Assembly: GCA_027946555.1 (NCBI GenBank)
Contig: JAPEVC010000083.1
Span: forward strand, 1-64,000
Reading direction: 5' to 3'
DNA from: Gnomoniopsis sp. IMI 355080
Lineage: Eukaryota > Ascomycota > Sordariomycetes > Diaporthales > Gnomoniaceae
DNA length: 64,000 bases
The notes beneath the pieces are model-generated. The model was not told the DNA's origin. It worked only from the letters and a program-made list of their open reading frames with translations, and did not search any database. How positions within the stretch are numbered: position 1 is the first letter of the stretch; every line of letters begins with the position of its first letter. The position numbers and the translations under genes were made by a program. Positions 1 through 10,957 of this stretch are shown here, one piece after another.

Positions 1-879
1 GATTTATGGACTTGAGTTTCCTTTTCAAAGAGAGCACGGCAGCTGCACGGGCATGAGGGCCGAGATGGGCCCAGGCTTTATTCAAGATAAAGATGAAAAG
101 ACGAAAGTTGATGGTTGTTTTCGGTGTAGGTCTTGCGAATATCTGACGCGTGCAACTAGACCTTTTTTGATAATAGCATAGTAGCAAAGATCTCGGCAGT
201 GTACAGGAGGTTAGTGTTCGTCCCTTCGGCCCGTGGGACGGGGCATGGCTTGGCATTCTAGTGGCATGAACAGGGATAATGTTGAAGATGTATGTACTAT
301 TACTTGCTGTACTGCTCCAAAGGTTACCTTTACCTTGTAATCTTGAAATTGTTCTTGGATTAAGTTTCCTTCCTCAGACATCGAATTTCTATACCTCGAC
401 GCCGTCCTATTCACAGCGACAAGAAGATGGGACTTGCAGAGTCAATCATGGTAATGAATACCTTCTACCAACCTTATTGGGAACCCTGCGCCGCCAAGTG
501 GGGTACTTACTGTTCTCGCTGCAGAGATGACAGCTAAGGTGACACCCCTATGAATGAGGAATCGGAGACATGGTTTCTGAAACTGAGATGGAGTTGTTTT
601 CAGCTCATCGTGATGCATATTGTACTTTATCAAGTGAAGTTATCACTGAACCGACGAGTCGGCGCTGAGTCCGATGTCAGCTCCGGATCGGCTCCGAACC
701 AGTCATGTTTTAGGCGAAAAATGATTCCCGCTTCGCCTGTGGGTGTCGTGGGACATGCCTGAGTCCCTAACTCAGCTGCGCCATCAACGAGGTGTCTGTG
801 TTACAGAATTTTGCCCTTTCTCAGCCAGCATTCCTGCTCCAGAAGGGTAAGTACGCACCGACAAACACAGAAAACGACC
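1..879. other. Intergenic, upstream of the first transcription factor
   Basis: No gene is supported here. Open frames are short and lack splice or family signals. Between about 650 and 705 there are several CGG/CCG triplets (CCGGATCGGCTCCG), the half-site type bound by Zn2Cys6 proteins. They could be autoregulatory sites for the gene at 880, but that is inference only. Confidence 0.4.
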
Positions 880-3465
880 ATGGCGGACGCCGCAGGGCAC
901 AACATACAAGAAATTGCCACGACGGGCGTTGCCGCCGCCGCCCCACCACACCTGCGCAGCTGTGTGGTCTGTCGCCAGCGCAAGGTTAAATGTGACCGAC
1001 AACAGCCCTGCGCCAACTGCACCCGCTCAAGATGCCAATGCGTATACCCGGCAGGTCGAGGACGGGCGCCTAAGAGAGCGCGCCGAGCCGCGGATGCGCA
1101 GCTGGCGGACAAGCTTGCGCGACTGGAGACGATCATCCAGCGCATGGCTGCCGAGAATGGGCCAGGGCTTGTGCAGGAATCACAGTCTCGGTCGTTGGAA
1201 GACGATGGCTCGAACCAGATGAGCCTTCCCGCGCCGGAACATGGGCTCATTGCTGCACGACAGAATGAGACTGGCGGCGGGGTTGCGACGTCGACGTCGG
1301 ACCATTCGAGTCCGGCTCATTCGTCTGTCGAGGCATCAATGAGCCGGCTGGTGATTGACGATACAAAGAGCTACTATGTCAGCAATCCGTTGTGGGCCTC
1401 CATGGCGCAAGAGGTACGGCCTTTCCCTCCTTTTGGTTTATGTCAGTGTTGAAAGACCACGATATTGAGACAGATGAACTCGCAGATTGAGGAGTTGCGA
1501 GATTTCCTGGGTCAATCTGAGGATGAGGATGACGACGAGAAGATGTCGCCCGATGTCCACCCTTCCCAGCAATCCAACACCAACGCCGCACTATTCGGCT
1601 ACAGGGCCATAGCACACTCCCTACAACCACACTATCCATCTCTCCAACAAGCCGTCCACCTCTTCACTGCTTTCAGCGAGAATGTCGTGCCGCTCTTGAG
1701 AATCTTCCACATGCCCTCCCTATCCACCACGTACTGGGATGCTATCGCCTCGCCCACCGCGCTGGACAAAAACGTCGAGGCCCTCATCTTCGCCATCTTC
1801 TACTCGGCCACGGTCAGCCTGCCGTCAGACCAATGCTTCACCCTGCTCGGCCTCACGTACGAAGATGCCGTCGAGCGCTATCGATTCGCCGCGGAGCAGG
1901 CCATAGCACGGGCCGATCTGCTCGCAACCCAGAGCGTGGTGCTTCTCCAAGCCACGACGCTCTTTATCAACGCACTTCGAAGTCATGACGGCAGTCGTGT
2001 CTCATGGTCCCTCACGAATCTGGTCATTTCGCTCGCTCAGACGATGGGTCTGCACCGTGATGGCACCGCCTTTGGCCTCAAGCCGTTCGAGACGGAGATG
2101 CGCCGGCGGCTATGGTGGCACATCTGCATCCTCGATAGCCGCTCGTCAGACCACCATGGATTCGGCTCAATGCTCTACCATCTGCAGTATGACACGCACA
2201 TGCCCCTGAACGTCAACGACGAGGATCTATCCCCCGACATGACCGAGTTGCCAGCTGAAAGGGAGGAGGCGACCGACATGTGTTTCTGCCTCGTGAGATG
2301 TGAGGCAATGGTGGCGGCCACGAAGACGAAGTTGATGTCGCCTGAGGTGCCCACGTCGGCAAATCGGAGTTCAGGATCAGCCTCTGTCCCGCTGAGCGAG
2401 CGGATCAAGTTGATCAAGGAGTTTGAGGCCCGTCTGCAAGACCGGTTTATTCGGCGTTGCAACCCTTCCTCCCCTATACAGCTCATGGCCACGGTGCTGT
2501 CAAGGTTGATTGTGGTGCACTTTTGGCTGATGACTTACTACCCTCTAATGCGGCAGGATGGCAATACCAGAGATCAAAACATCCCAAACAGGCCACCGCA
2601 GGGACAACAACAACAACAAAAACAGCCAAGTGACACTAACAGCATCCCGCCTACTAACAACCATCCACCCAATCCAAGCTACTTACCACCGTCGGGCAGC
2701 AGCAACACCAACGATGCCCCGGCATTAATGACACACGACCAACTCTTCGCGTCCTCCGTTGAGATCCTCCAGCTCTCCGTGCAGATGCTCAACATCGACG
2801 CAACGCACAGATGGGCATGGTACACCAAGATCCACATCCAGTGGCACATTGTCGCCTTTGTGCTCTCCGAGCTCTGTCGCCGCCCTCCCTCGGCCGAGTG
2901 CGATCAGGCGTGGGCGGCCGTGTCGAGGATGTACACTGTCTGGAATGTGCAAACGTCAGGCGCTACGCCGGGACTTATGTGGAAGTCGGTGCGGCGGCTG
3001 ATGGCCAAGACAAGGTATGTGCGGGAGTTGCAGGCGCTGCGGGGAGAGGGAAAGAGGCCGACGATGGCGACGACGACGACGACGACAGCGGGTGGTGGTG
3101 TGGAGGGCGGCGTTGTGAACAACACGTCAGGTGTAGCAGCAGCACCGCCTGCTGCTGCTGTTCAGCATGATTTTCCAAGCTCTGTGTCAAATCCGCCAAA
3201 TCCGCCAAATCCGGTGTGGGGCTTGTCTTTGGGCGCTGGAATTTCCGCCGCCGCCGCCGGGCAAGTCGACTCGATGGCGCAGCTGGATTTTCACCAGGGC
3301 ATCTTTGGCATGTCGGATGACGACTTTATGGATCTGATGGGCTTGCCGGCTGATTTGCCCATGGAGGACATCTTTGGCCCGCTGGATCCGACTGTCGCCA
3401 GCTTCTCTACTGGCTGGGGGAATGGGCAGAGTGGAGTGGTGGAGAGTAACTGGAATTCGGGGTGA
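880..3465 (+). CDS. Zn2Cys6 (GAL4-type) fungal transcription factor
   Basis: Predicted nuclear DNA-binding regulator of 841 residues. It has two exons, 880-1413 and 1474-3465, around a 60-nt phase-0 GT-AG intron that carries an in-frame TGA. Cysteines 28, 31, 38, 44, 47 and 54 have the C-x2-C-x6-C-x5-C-x2-C-x6-C spacing of the binuclear zinc cluster, followed by a basic linker (RAPKRARR) and a short predicted coil (LADKLARLETII). From about residue 215 the sequence resembles the fungal_trans middle homology region (PLLRIFHMPSL, RLWWHICILDSR). A Gln/Asn/Pro-rich insert and an acidic tail (MSDDDFMDLMGLP) that could be an activation domain follow. The start is the only in-frame ATG before the cluster. 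The target is unknown and no adjacent gene cluster suggests one. CAA and ACG triplet tracts encode the polyQ and polyT runs. Confidence 0.92.
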
Positions 3466-4521
3466 TAGTGCGTCTACAACGAGGAGAAAATATGTTTGAT
3501 GGCGACGGTGTAGATTCATGTCACATTCGAAGTTGAAAAGACAGTAAGAGAAAAAGCGCATAGTTATAGGCTTACTTTATGGCATGCGTTGTCTTCTTCT
3601 TTTTTTTTCCCTTTCTTTGGAGGGCGATGACGATCCCTACTCGGAAAGAGTTCTGCTCTCGTTTCTACACGCCACTCATCATGCCCTCTTGCTCACAACT
3701 TCTGTCCCATCAACGCGGCCCTCGCCGATCCCATTCATCTCCAAGTTTGCTCTCTTGTCCCTTTTTCTCCTTCTTTTGTCTGCGGGAGTGCATGGTTCAT
3801 CTTTTATGAAATTTAACAACCACCGGGCGGGTGGCCCGGAATTCCTCACGTCAAACTGGTCCTGCCTACACCCAGGCGCATAAAGAGCTGCCATTCACAT
3901 GGGGCCCGTGGTCGCATCATGGTAGGGAATCGGGCACATTCTTCGTGGCGCGCGATCTGTACTGGTCGGATCAAGTGTCAGCTAAAGCAAATTTGGCACA
4001 TGCTAGGCTTGATGAAAAGGAGCCAGGCGCATCCAAGTCGATTTACAAAGCTACGGACGCACATGGGCAAGCCTCCGAGTGGAACTCCGTATGGGCAATT
4101 GCCCAGGTGATACCTCTCAACCAAGACGGCCACCTCTAGACAAATATTTCAAACATCCTTGATGGCTCGGACACCCGATTACCTTGAGTTGTTGGAAAAT
4201 GTCTCGTGGATGATAAATGCCACTAGCTGGGCAAGCTTCACGTCTAGGGGATCTAAGCAGGAAGCTAGTCCTCTAGACCTTCATTCACAGCATGTGTTTC
4301 CAAGCTGTCAGATGAAAATCGCACAATTGGCGCAAAGCCATGTCAAAAGGCAGAGGGTCTAGCGAGCGCTGGCGCCAGCACCAGTATCTATATATCTTTT
4401 CACATACAGCTTGGAGAAACCAACTTTCATCTCGTACACTGGAGTGTCATCACCGTATTGACTCCTGCAATCTTTCTACAACCTGGAAACCACATCAAAG
4501 AGTCCACGCCAACTTTTCAAA
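3466..4521. other. Intergenic
   Basis: No gene is supported. There is a poly-T tract near 3600 and some short open frames (for example 3831-4139, plus) without introns, motifs or family resemblance. The last 140 nt carry the likely promoter and 5' leader of the next gene. Confidence 0.5.
4387..4397 (+). promoter_or_regulatory. TATA-like element of the gene at 4522
   Basis: TCTATATATCT lies about 125 nt upstream of the ATG and is followed by a C/A-rich leader typical of fungal core promoters. Assignment is by position and composition only. Confidence 0.4.
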
Positions 4522-5676
4522 ATGACCTCCCCACAAAACTCTAAGCACCTTTTCCCGTCGAGTACACAGTGCTCAGACGGACACTACCCGCCCTCATCAT
4601 CCTTTGCCTCGAATTGCGATTCAGGTATCAAATTCCAGGTTACTGAGCCAGAACCAGAGGATCTTACACTCAGAGGAGTGTTTTGGCCACGCATAGACGA
4701 GGTCATCCAGGTTGTGCCAGATCAAGATTCCTCATTCAGGCAAGGGCTGCAAATACCATCAAGACAGACTGAGATCGGCTCCGTGTTCAAAAGGCCCATC
4801 GACAGGACTATGTCGACAGATGATGACTATCTCAGCATCTACGAAAGTGAAGACGGTTTAGCCCACTCTACCGGGACAGCTCATGACGACGATCAGAACG
4901 AGTCATCATTCCCGCCGCTCATCCGTCAATGGGCACATGAAATGCCCCCCATCAAACCCTCATCATCAATCATCACTCGCCTAAACCGCTCCTCCGTCCC
5001 AGACCCATGCCCCATCTTCACCATCCACCCCGACGCCGCCTTCCGCGCCGATCCCCACAGACGCGTACGCGACCACGTCCTCAACCTAACCAACCACTGG
5101 ACCCAGACCCGCGACACCACCCTCGCCGCCCCATTCCAAGCCGACTGGCACGATCACGAAGCCCAGCTCGAAGCAGACCGCCACACCGCGTACGTAGCGC
5201 ACCTTCGTCGCCAAGTCAAGGCGGACAAAAGCAGGAGCAGCAGTAGCAAATGGCTGCTGTCCCCACCTCGGCGAATCTACTTACGCGCAAAGGACTGGCT
5301 TGCGAGCCGGAAACAGCGTGGAAATGAAGCTCGGAGTCGTGAGGTGTTGAGCGCGCGGTTGCGTGATGGGTATGTGGAGGCGCAGTTGGCGCTGCGGAGG
5401 GTGCTTATGGAGGCGCAGTTGTCGGCGGCGGCGTTGGAGATGTATAGTGGGGATGGAGCTTGTGGGCAGTTTTTGATGGACACGTGGTTATGGTATTTGC
5501 GAGAGGACGCGGGGAGGGTGTTTTTGCCTGTTAGGGCGGAGGTGCCTGGTATTGGGATTGGGGCAAGGCTCGCGGGGGAGGAGGAGGATGGTGTGCCTAG
5601 GTGGTTGGAGGCGAGATATCAGGATATTGATTGTGGGAATGGGAGGGAGAGGTTTATCGTGCGGTTTTTTTGTTGA
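4522..5676 (+). CDS. Orphan single-exon protein, 384 aa
   Basis: I do not recognise a family. The frame is uninterrupted for 384 residues, starts at a good ATG after a TATA-like element and ends in TGA. The N-terminal half is Ser/Pro/Asp-rich and probably disordered. From about residue 175 to the end it looks folded and partly helical, with many Arg, Trp and Tyr residues (DHVLNLTNHWTQTRDTTLAA, LMDTWLWYLREDAG). There is no signal peptide or membrane segment. Strand composition changes inside the gene: C/A-rich up to about 5250, then strongly G-rich. The function is unknown. Confidence rests on frame length and promoter context. Confidence 0.75.
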   Translation: MTSPQNSKHLFPSSTQCSDGHYPPSSSFASNCDSGIKFQVTEPEPEDLTLRGVFWPRIDEVIQVVPDQDSSFRQGLQIPSRQTEIGSVFKRPIDRTMSTDDDYLSIYESEDGLAHSTGTAHDDDQNESSFPPLIRQWAHEMPPIKPSSSIITRLNRSSVPDPCPIFTIHPDAAFRADPHRRVRDHVLNLTNHWTQTRDTTLAAPFQADWHDHEAQLEADRHTAYVAHLRRQVKADKSRSSSSKWLLSPPRRIYLRAKDWLASRKQRGNEARSREVLSARLRDGYVEAQLALRRVLMEAQLSAAALEMYSGDGACGQFLMDTWLWYLREDAGRVFLPVRAEVPGIGIGARLAGEEEDGVPRWLEARYQDIDCGNGRERFIVRFFC

Positions 5677-6746
5677 TTTTAGTGATTTTGGTGAGTGAAC
5701 TTATGCTCTCGAATATGAAGACACCCTATGCTCCGTTGTGAGCCCATATTTTTTCATCGCCTTGCTTCTCCTCACTCAAATACATAAGAGCTCAATCCAA
5801 TCTGGACATAGTATCCCTTCAAATGTTACCTCATACGGTGCATGTCATATGATACAGCGCCGTGTATTCGGTCCTGGTGCATTAATTCCCGCGCCCCTCA
5901 TTGGAAGTAGTCAGCGCCGCACAAAGTCTTCCCATTTGAGTAGCCATAAGCGTTAGCTACTGGACAGTCTTCTCTGATTTCCTGCCCTCCTCCCTTCTCA
6001 TTGGAATCACATTACAGGGCTTTCCCCACTGCAGTCGGGCGTAGTGCGAAGTGATCGGACCGACGCCGCTTTCAGCGCTCTCGGAGCTGCACGAGGTCAG
6101 CTGGCCCGACACATCATGCAGGTAATACGTACGAACAGCACAATCATGGTATTATATATGAACAGCACAGTTGCGGTATTCCCCACTGTTGACCAGGGGT
6201 CTCAAAGTAGCACAAGTGTGCTGTCTGCACCGCCCAAATGAGTATGGCCCAACTTGTTGCGGGCCCTGGTACATTATCACTCAGAAAAGGCACAGTCGCG
6301 GTATTTCCTTCCGCTTGTGCAGCAGATGAATGGCGCGAACTTGGCATTCAGCACTCCCTAATCTTTCTCGCTTACTGTTATATCTTGGGATAGGTAAAAT
6401 AGCGCCGCTGCGGTATGGCAATAATGGCTACGAGAGGTCTCTTCAGGTGGACTAGGGTGGGTTGGGCTGGGCTGACTGCACGGCATTCTCTTTGCGGATT
6501 GCTGCGCCCACGGTGTCCGGTGTGTAGAATCGCAGAACATGGGAAATCCAAGTCGTGATCATTTCTATTGCCATATCCATTCTTCGTCCCTTTCCGCACT
6601 TGGTATGTTATGTTGACTTGTATGTTGCCGAGCCTCTTTTAACCCACGTCCCCACAACAGTCAGAGTAGCAAAGTGCAACTCGTGGTTTTTCAGCTCGTC
6701 TCACTACAGTACGAGTTTTGAATGTTTGGAGGAGGACTAGCCGACG
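5677..6746. other. Intergenic with a diverged short tandem repeat
   Basis: No gene is supported. The stretch carries the 16-mer family described at 6132-6305 and is otherwise featureless. Confidence 0.5.
6132..6305 (+). repeat. Diverged 16-mer repeat, partly a 27-bp tandem duplication
   Basis: Three copies of a GCACAGTCGCGGTATT-like 16-mer start at 6138, 6165 and 6290. The first two sit in a 27-bp tandem duplication (6132-6158 and 6159-6185). Within the 16-mer the copies differ at four positions, all transitions. A weaker fourth match (GCTGCGGTATGG) is near 6407. It could be a decayed repeat or a set of binding sites upstream of the gene at 6747. Confidence 0.55.
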
Positions 6747-8190
6747 ATGTCCTCATCTGGCTCTGCGCACACGGCCAGAGACACTCAATGGTTCTGCGTA
6801 TGTCATCGAGAATGCCCTTTCCATATTTATTGCGACTTGCTCTGGTCTAAACTGATTCCAAATCTAGTGCAATTGCGGCGATGGACCAATGTCTTTCGAT
6901 TTCACACCCAAGTGTGTCAAGGGTGATTGCGGGCAGCATTCACGCTGCAAGTTTTGCAAGGTGGAGTTTATTCCGCCACCCAAGAAAGGCTCCAGTACGA
7001 AATCAAGCGAGGATTTCAGAGTCTCTTATACACATGCGGCTCCTTCGCGTCCATACGAGGCTCCAGCAGAGCCTCAATCTGGGCTTACAAGCACACCCTT
7101 GATTGTCCACTCCTACACTGCACCCCAACCGGCTAGCACGACATATTCTTCAAACATATCGGCACCTTGGCCCACATTTGACAGTGGCACCTCCATCTCA
7201 CCGCAGAGCCTCATCAACTGTAACACACCATCCTACGGAAACCCATTCCCAGACCTCACCGGTGCCTTCCTGACACCTGGCCTCCCATCTTGGCCTGACA
7301 ATTCTTACCTCAATGCGCCACTGTGGACAAGTGATCTGGATTTTTCTATCGATTATGAGGCGCCTGTTGACGAGCAAGAAAGCGAGCGACCTTGTGTTGA
7401 TGAAGTTGACACATCCACAGTGGGCCATATTGAGGCTCTTCGCAAGGATCAATCACCGATTTCACAAGTCCCCGGGACGACATCCAGCTCTGTCAAAGGC
7501 CGAGACGCACACATCACTTCCGCTCATAATAGCAAACGGCCTCGGTCACCAAGTCCAGACATGCCTGCCAAGTTGCCACGCAAAGCCCCAAAGCGCTCTC
7601 CAAAGGGCGCTGCTGATCACAAGCAAGGCCACACCTTCACCTGCCCTTTCGTATGGTCCAATCCCGAAGGTTACCGAAAGTGCCTCCGGCTGAAGCTTTC
7701 ACGCATTCGAGACGTCAAACAGCATCTTCGACGGTGCCACGAGCAGCCATACTTTTGCCGACGATGTAAAACCGTTTTCAAAGACGGTCCGGATTCACCT
7801 GAAGCGAAGGAGCACGACAACAGCACTATAGGCTGTCCCCTTCAAGAGCATGCGAGATACCCTGAAGGCGTCACGGAGAAACAATTCAAGGATATCCACG
7901 GGAAGAGACAAGGGGATTTGACAACTCAGTGGAACAACATTTGGGATATCCTCTTTCCAGATGCGGTCGATAGCAAGCCGGTGTCTCCTTTCCTGAACGA
8001 GCGCCTCTCCTACGAGACAAGCGACCTTCTTATCTTCAGCAAGATACAGGGTCCACGAATCCTGCAAGCCAATCCCGACTTCAGTGCCGAAAACATTCAG
8101 CTCATAATGTACGGAATGAAGACTGTGTTTGATAAGTGGACGCCCGGGCCGATCGATTTGATTATCGATAATGAGGCAGGGACGGGATAA
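6747..8190 (+). CDS. Orphan Cys/His-containing protein with a C-terminal C2H2-like region, 457 aa
   Basis: Two exons, 6747-6797 and 6868-8190, with a 70-nt intron (GTATGT...CTAG). The splice joins a 17-residue leader to a Cys-rich start, giving WFCCNCGDGPM, which could chelate zinc together with CVKGDC and CKFCKVEF just after it. The middle (about 60-250) is Ser/Pro-rich and disordered. Residues about 270-365 hold CPF, RKC, DVKQHLRRCHEQPYFCRRC and spaced His/Cys residues, a C2H2-like arrangement common in uncharacterised fungal proteins, including ones near transcription or NLR-type genes. Nuclear action is possible but not shown. It converges on the ferroportin gene with only 14 nt between the stop codons. 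Confidence 0.85.
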
Positions 8191-8204
8191 AGGTTGCTTG
8201 AGTT

Positions 8205-10164
8205 TTAGTCCTTTGAACCCAACCAAGATGGTGCATGGCAAATGTACGGTGGCGCATGAAGGAGATGGCCCCTCCGTTTCCTCAAAAAGTAAGCATACAG
8301 CCCTCCCGCGGCATATACCGCCGCCACAGAGATGATGACTGGATATTGAAACTGATCAGGGCGGGAGAATATGATAGTTGTGACATAGGACAGCATCTCG
8401 AACAGGTTCTGAAAGGAGGCTTCCACGGCTGAGAAAGTTCCCCGATGGTCGTCTTCGACTTCCTACGATTTCAACTTGCGTCAGCTTCAACAATCAGGGA
8501 AGGAGAAGGTCAAAGGCTTGGTGACATTTTACTTACATCCTGAATGATGTTCTGTGCGGACAAATCATATCCCCAGAGACCAATCCGACTCAACGCCACA
8601 CCAATCGCCAGACCGGTAGCAGCGAAAATACTGTTGATGCCTAGGCCTTGAAAGTCAGAGAAGTACCAGCCCAGGGCACCGGCAAGACAAGCCATCTGCC
8701 ACGACAAGCTCCACAAGCCAGCCCTGACGACGCCAATCTTCTTCATCAGGTACGGCGCCGCCCAAGTCGCGCTAAGCTCAAAGATGCTACTGCCGACACG
8801 CGCAATACCTACGTAATAGGTCGTGTAGCCAACCGAGATGAGATATGTGATCATCTGGCCGGAAAAGGACAGGACAGTGAAATAGAGCAGGGACAAGGCA
8901 AAAGATGCCAAGAATGCAGGGTGCTTGTAGTAGAAGGGCAGTGATTCGATGGGCAGAACATTGTTGAGGACTCGTTTCAATAGAGTCTTTGGTCCCAGAC
9001 GTGCAGAGTCTGCGCGCTCTGTCTCATCTGTACCGTTCCCACCATGGTGATTGCCTCCTGGTGCTGTTGCCGAGTCGTGGGCACGCTCGAGTCCGCGCAC
9101 TCGCCTATAAACCTATTTCAGATTTAGTAATCGTGCAGATCAAGCAGAATTCCAGGTGATATTATGATAAGTTACCTGTTCAATGAAAACATATTCGATG
9201 AGTACCGAAGCTACGTTCATTCCCAGGGTCGTATAGATGGCGATCTCGGTGGACGCAATGGCGACAAGGGAGATAGTCAGAGGACCCATAAGCTTGCAGA
9301 AAAGATCGATGCGCCGCATTCTTGCATTCATTTCTTCCAATCGGTCTCGTCAGCTTAGTGCCAAAGCAGAATAGCGCCATGTACGCGAGATCATCACTCA
9401 CTTCGCCGGGCCACTTCATTTCCCTCGGTGATCACCACAACCTGCCTGAGGTATTAGCCCTGTGACAACGGCGAAGGATCTCGCTTCACACTCACCCAGT
9501 CCCGCTCCACAGATATGGTATTCATAGTCGAGCATAGCTTCTCCACCACCGCCAGCAGCACAATGACTGCAAAGATGCCATCGTCCCTGCGGTATCCCAG
9601 TGCGCTCCCTTTCAGCTCTAGCACCAACAATAACGCACACGACGCCGCAACGGGAAGCCGCTGCCCAACAATTGACGTCCGAATGACGTTCAGTCTGTTT
9701 CCCTTGTTGATCCAAAGCCCCAGGGGTTGCGCAAAGAGGATGTAGCCCGCGTTTCGCACGAGCGAGTAGACCGAGACGGGCAGCAAGGTCCCTGGGAAGA
9801 TGGATGTCAGGAAGAGCGCTGCGCCAAACTCAAACAGGCGCGAATTCCATGTCGAAAGGAAATGCGATGTATAGAGCCTAAAGGCGATGGAATTGGGCAC
9901 TTCCGTGGCGGTAGCGAGGACATCGGCGTCCTCATTGGGCCCATTGTTGTCGAGCTGATGCAGAAGGTGGTGACCGGCTGTCATGCCGGCGGCCCGTTCA
10001 GCATCGGTCATGGGTGAGGTGGTCGTGTATGAGGCTACTGCAGGCTGGGGTAGCGGTTCAACGGCTGTAAGATGAGGATCAAGGGTCATCGGGTCCGAAG
10101 ATACGGGCCCCGTTGCCGGAGGTTCCGACGGCTCAGACTGGCTCAGTGTGTGGAGTGGCGCCAT
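8205..10164 (-). CDS. Ferroportin-type iron exporter (SLC40 family)
   Basis: A 570-residue multi-pass membrane transporter. Exons on the minus strand are 10164-9496, 9441-9402, 9345-9176, 9112-8537 and 8462-8205. All four introns (54, 56, 63 and 74 nt) keep frame. Family features in order are YTSHFLSTWNSRLFEFGAAL in the first helix, LVRNAGYILFAQPLGLWINK, the ERDWVVVI loop, MNARMRRIDLFCKLMGPLTI, and EVEDDHRGTFSAVEASFQNL near the end, which matches the ferroportin loop that begins with an acidic residue and reads RG-F-x-V. The family exports ferrous iron; in fungi the membrane (plasma or vacuolar) is not established. About 115 N-terminal residues are a Pro/Thr-rich cytosolic extension. Two AGATAA sites lie upstream. 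Confidence 0.9.
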
Positions 10165-10250
10165 GTTGAAAGGAGATTGTGGTAAAGATGCTCTTGTCTA
10201 GAATGGACAAGCACCAAACGTCGCCTTCTAGTCAATCATTTCCAGCAACA

Positions 10251-10433
10251 TTATCTAGTGCTGTCATTAAGAGGCACTCCGATATTCGGCAAAAGCGGTG
10301 AGGACTTGGATGCTTGGTAGTTGAATGAAACCGGATGAACCTTTGTCCTTGGCACGCTTGGCCACCGTCGATCATCAAGAAGTCTGCAACAAAGGCTCAG
10401 TGTATTATCGAACAAATTACTGCAACGAGATAA
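10251..10433 (-). promoter_or_regulatory. Two HGATAR (GATA-factor) sites upstream of ferroportin
   Basis: AGATAA occurs as TTATCT at 10251-10256 and directly at 10428-10433, about 90 and 265 nt upstream of the start codon. Fungal iron and nitrogen GATA factors bind HGATAR. The full ATCWGATAA siderophore-repressor site is not present, so iron control is inference. Confidence 0.3.
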
Positions 10434-10920
10434 TGTCAATTCACAAATAAGATGCACTGCAATGGGTCTTGCTCCTTTCTCAGAACCAGCCTTGCAAATA
10501 TGCTTGGGCGTTTACGGTCGGCAACATCTTACGGCCGAGTCACGACATCATGTATTTACTCCGATATCACGGTGCACTATATGCCCCTCTTTCTCAATAT
10601 TGACGCTCCACTTGCAATGCTTAGGCGTCAAGAGACATATTGCAATCGAAGTGAGTACTCAAGTACGAGAGCCGTTCCAACATTTTGCAGATGAATTGTG
10701 CCGCCACAACATAATCTTATAATTCCGAAGAAGCTGCTCTATCATGAATATTCATTGCTAGGGCCTATATCCTAGGCACTCGAATCCATCCCTCGGTGGA
10801 AAACAGTCTGGACCTTGGCTCTCGGAAATTTTTGCAAATGTCGTTCCATGTGGTGGTCCAACGGGAAATTAGTCAGGAGATATAGCGTGGATGATTTCCA
10901 AGTCACCGAGGTCACATAGT

Positions 10921-10957
10921 AAGAAAATTTCGATAATTTTCTTTATGAATCATTCAT
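10921..10957. repeat. Two adjacent perfect inverted repeats
   Basis: AAGAAAATT (10921-10929), a 5-nt spacer, then AATTTTCTT (10935-10943). This is followed by ATGAATCATTCAT (10945-10957), a palindrome around a central C. Both are perfect. Function unknown. Confidence 0.6.

Noticed and set aside
801..1250. 149-codon minus frame
   Set aside because: Antisense of the zinc-cluster exon of the gene at 880.
3831..4139. 102-codon plus frame
   Set aside because: No promoter, no family features and no intron signals; composition like the surrounding intergenic DNA.
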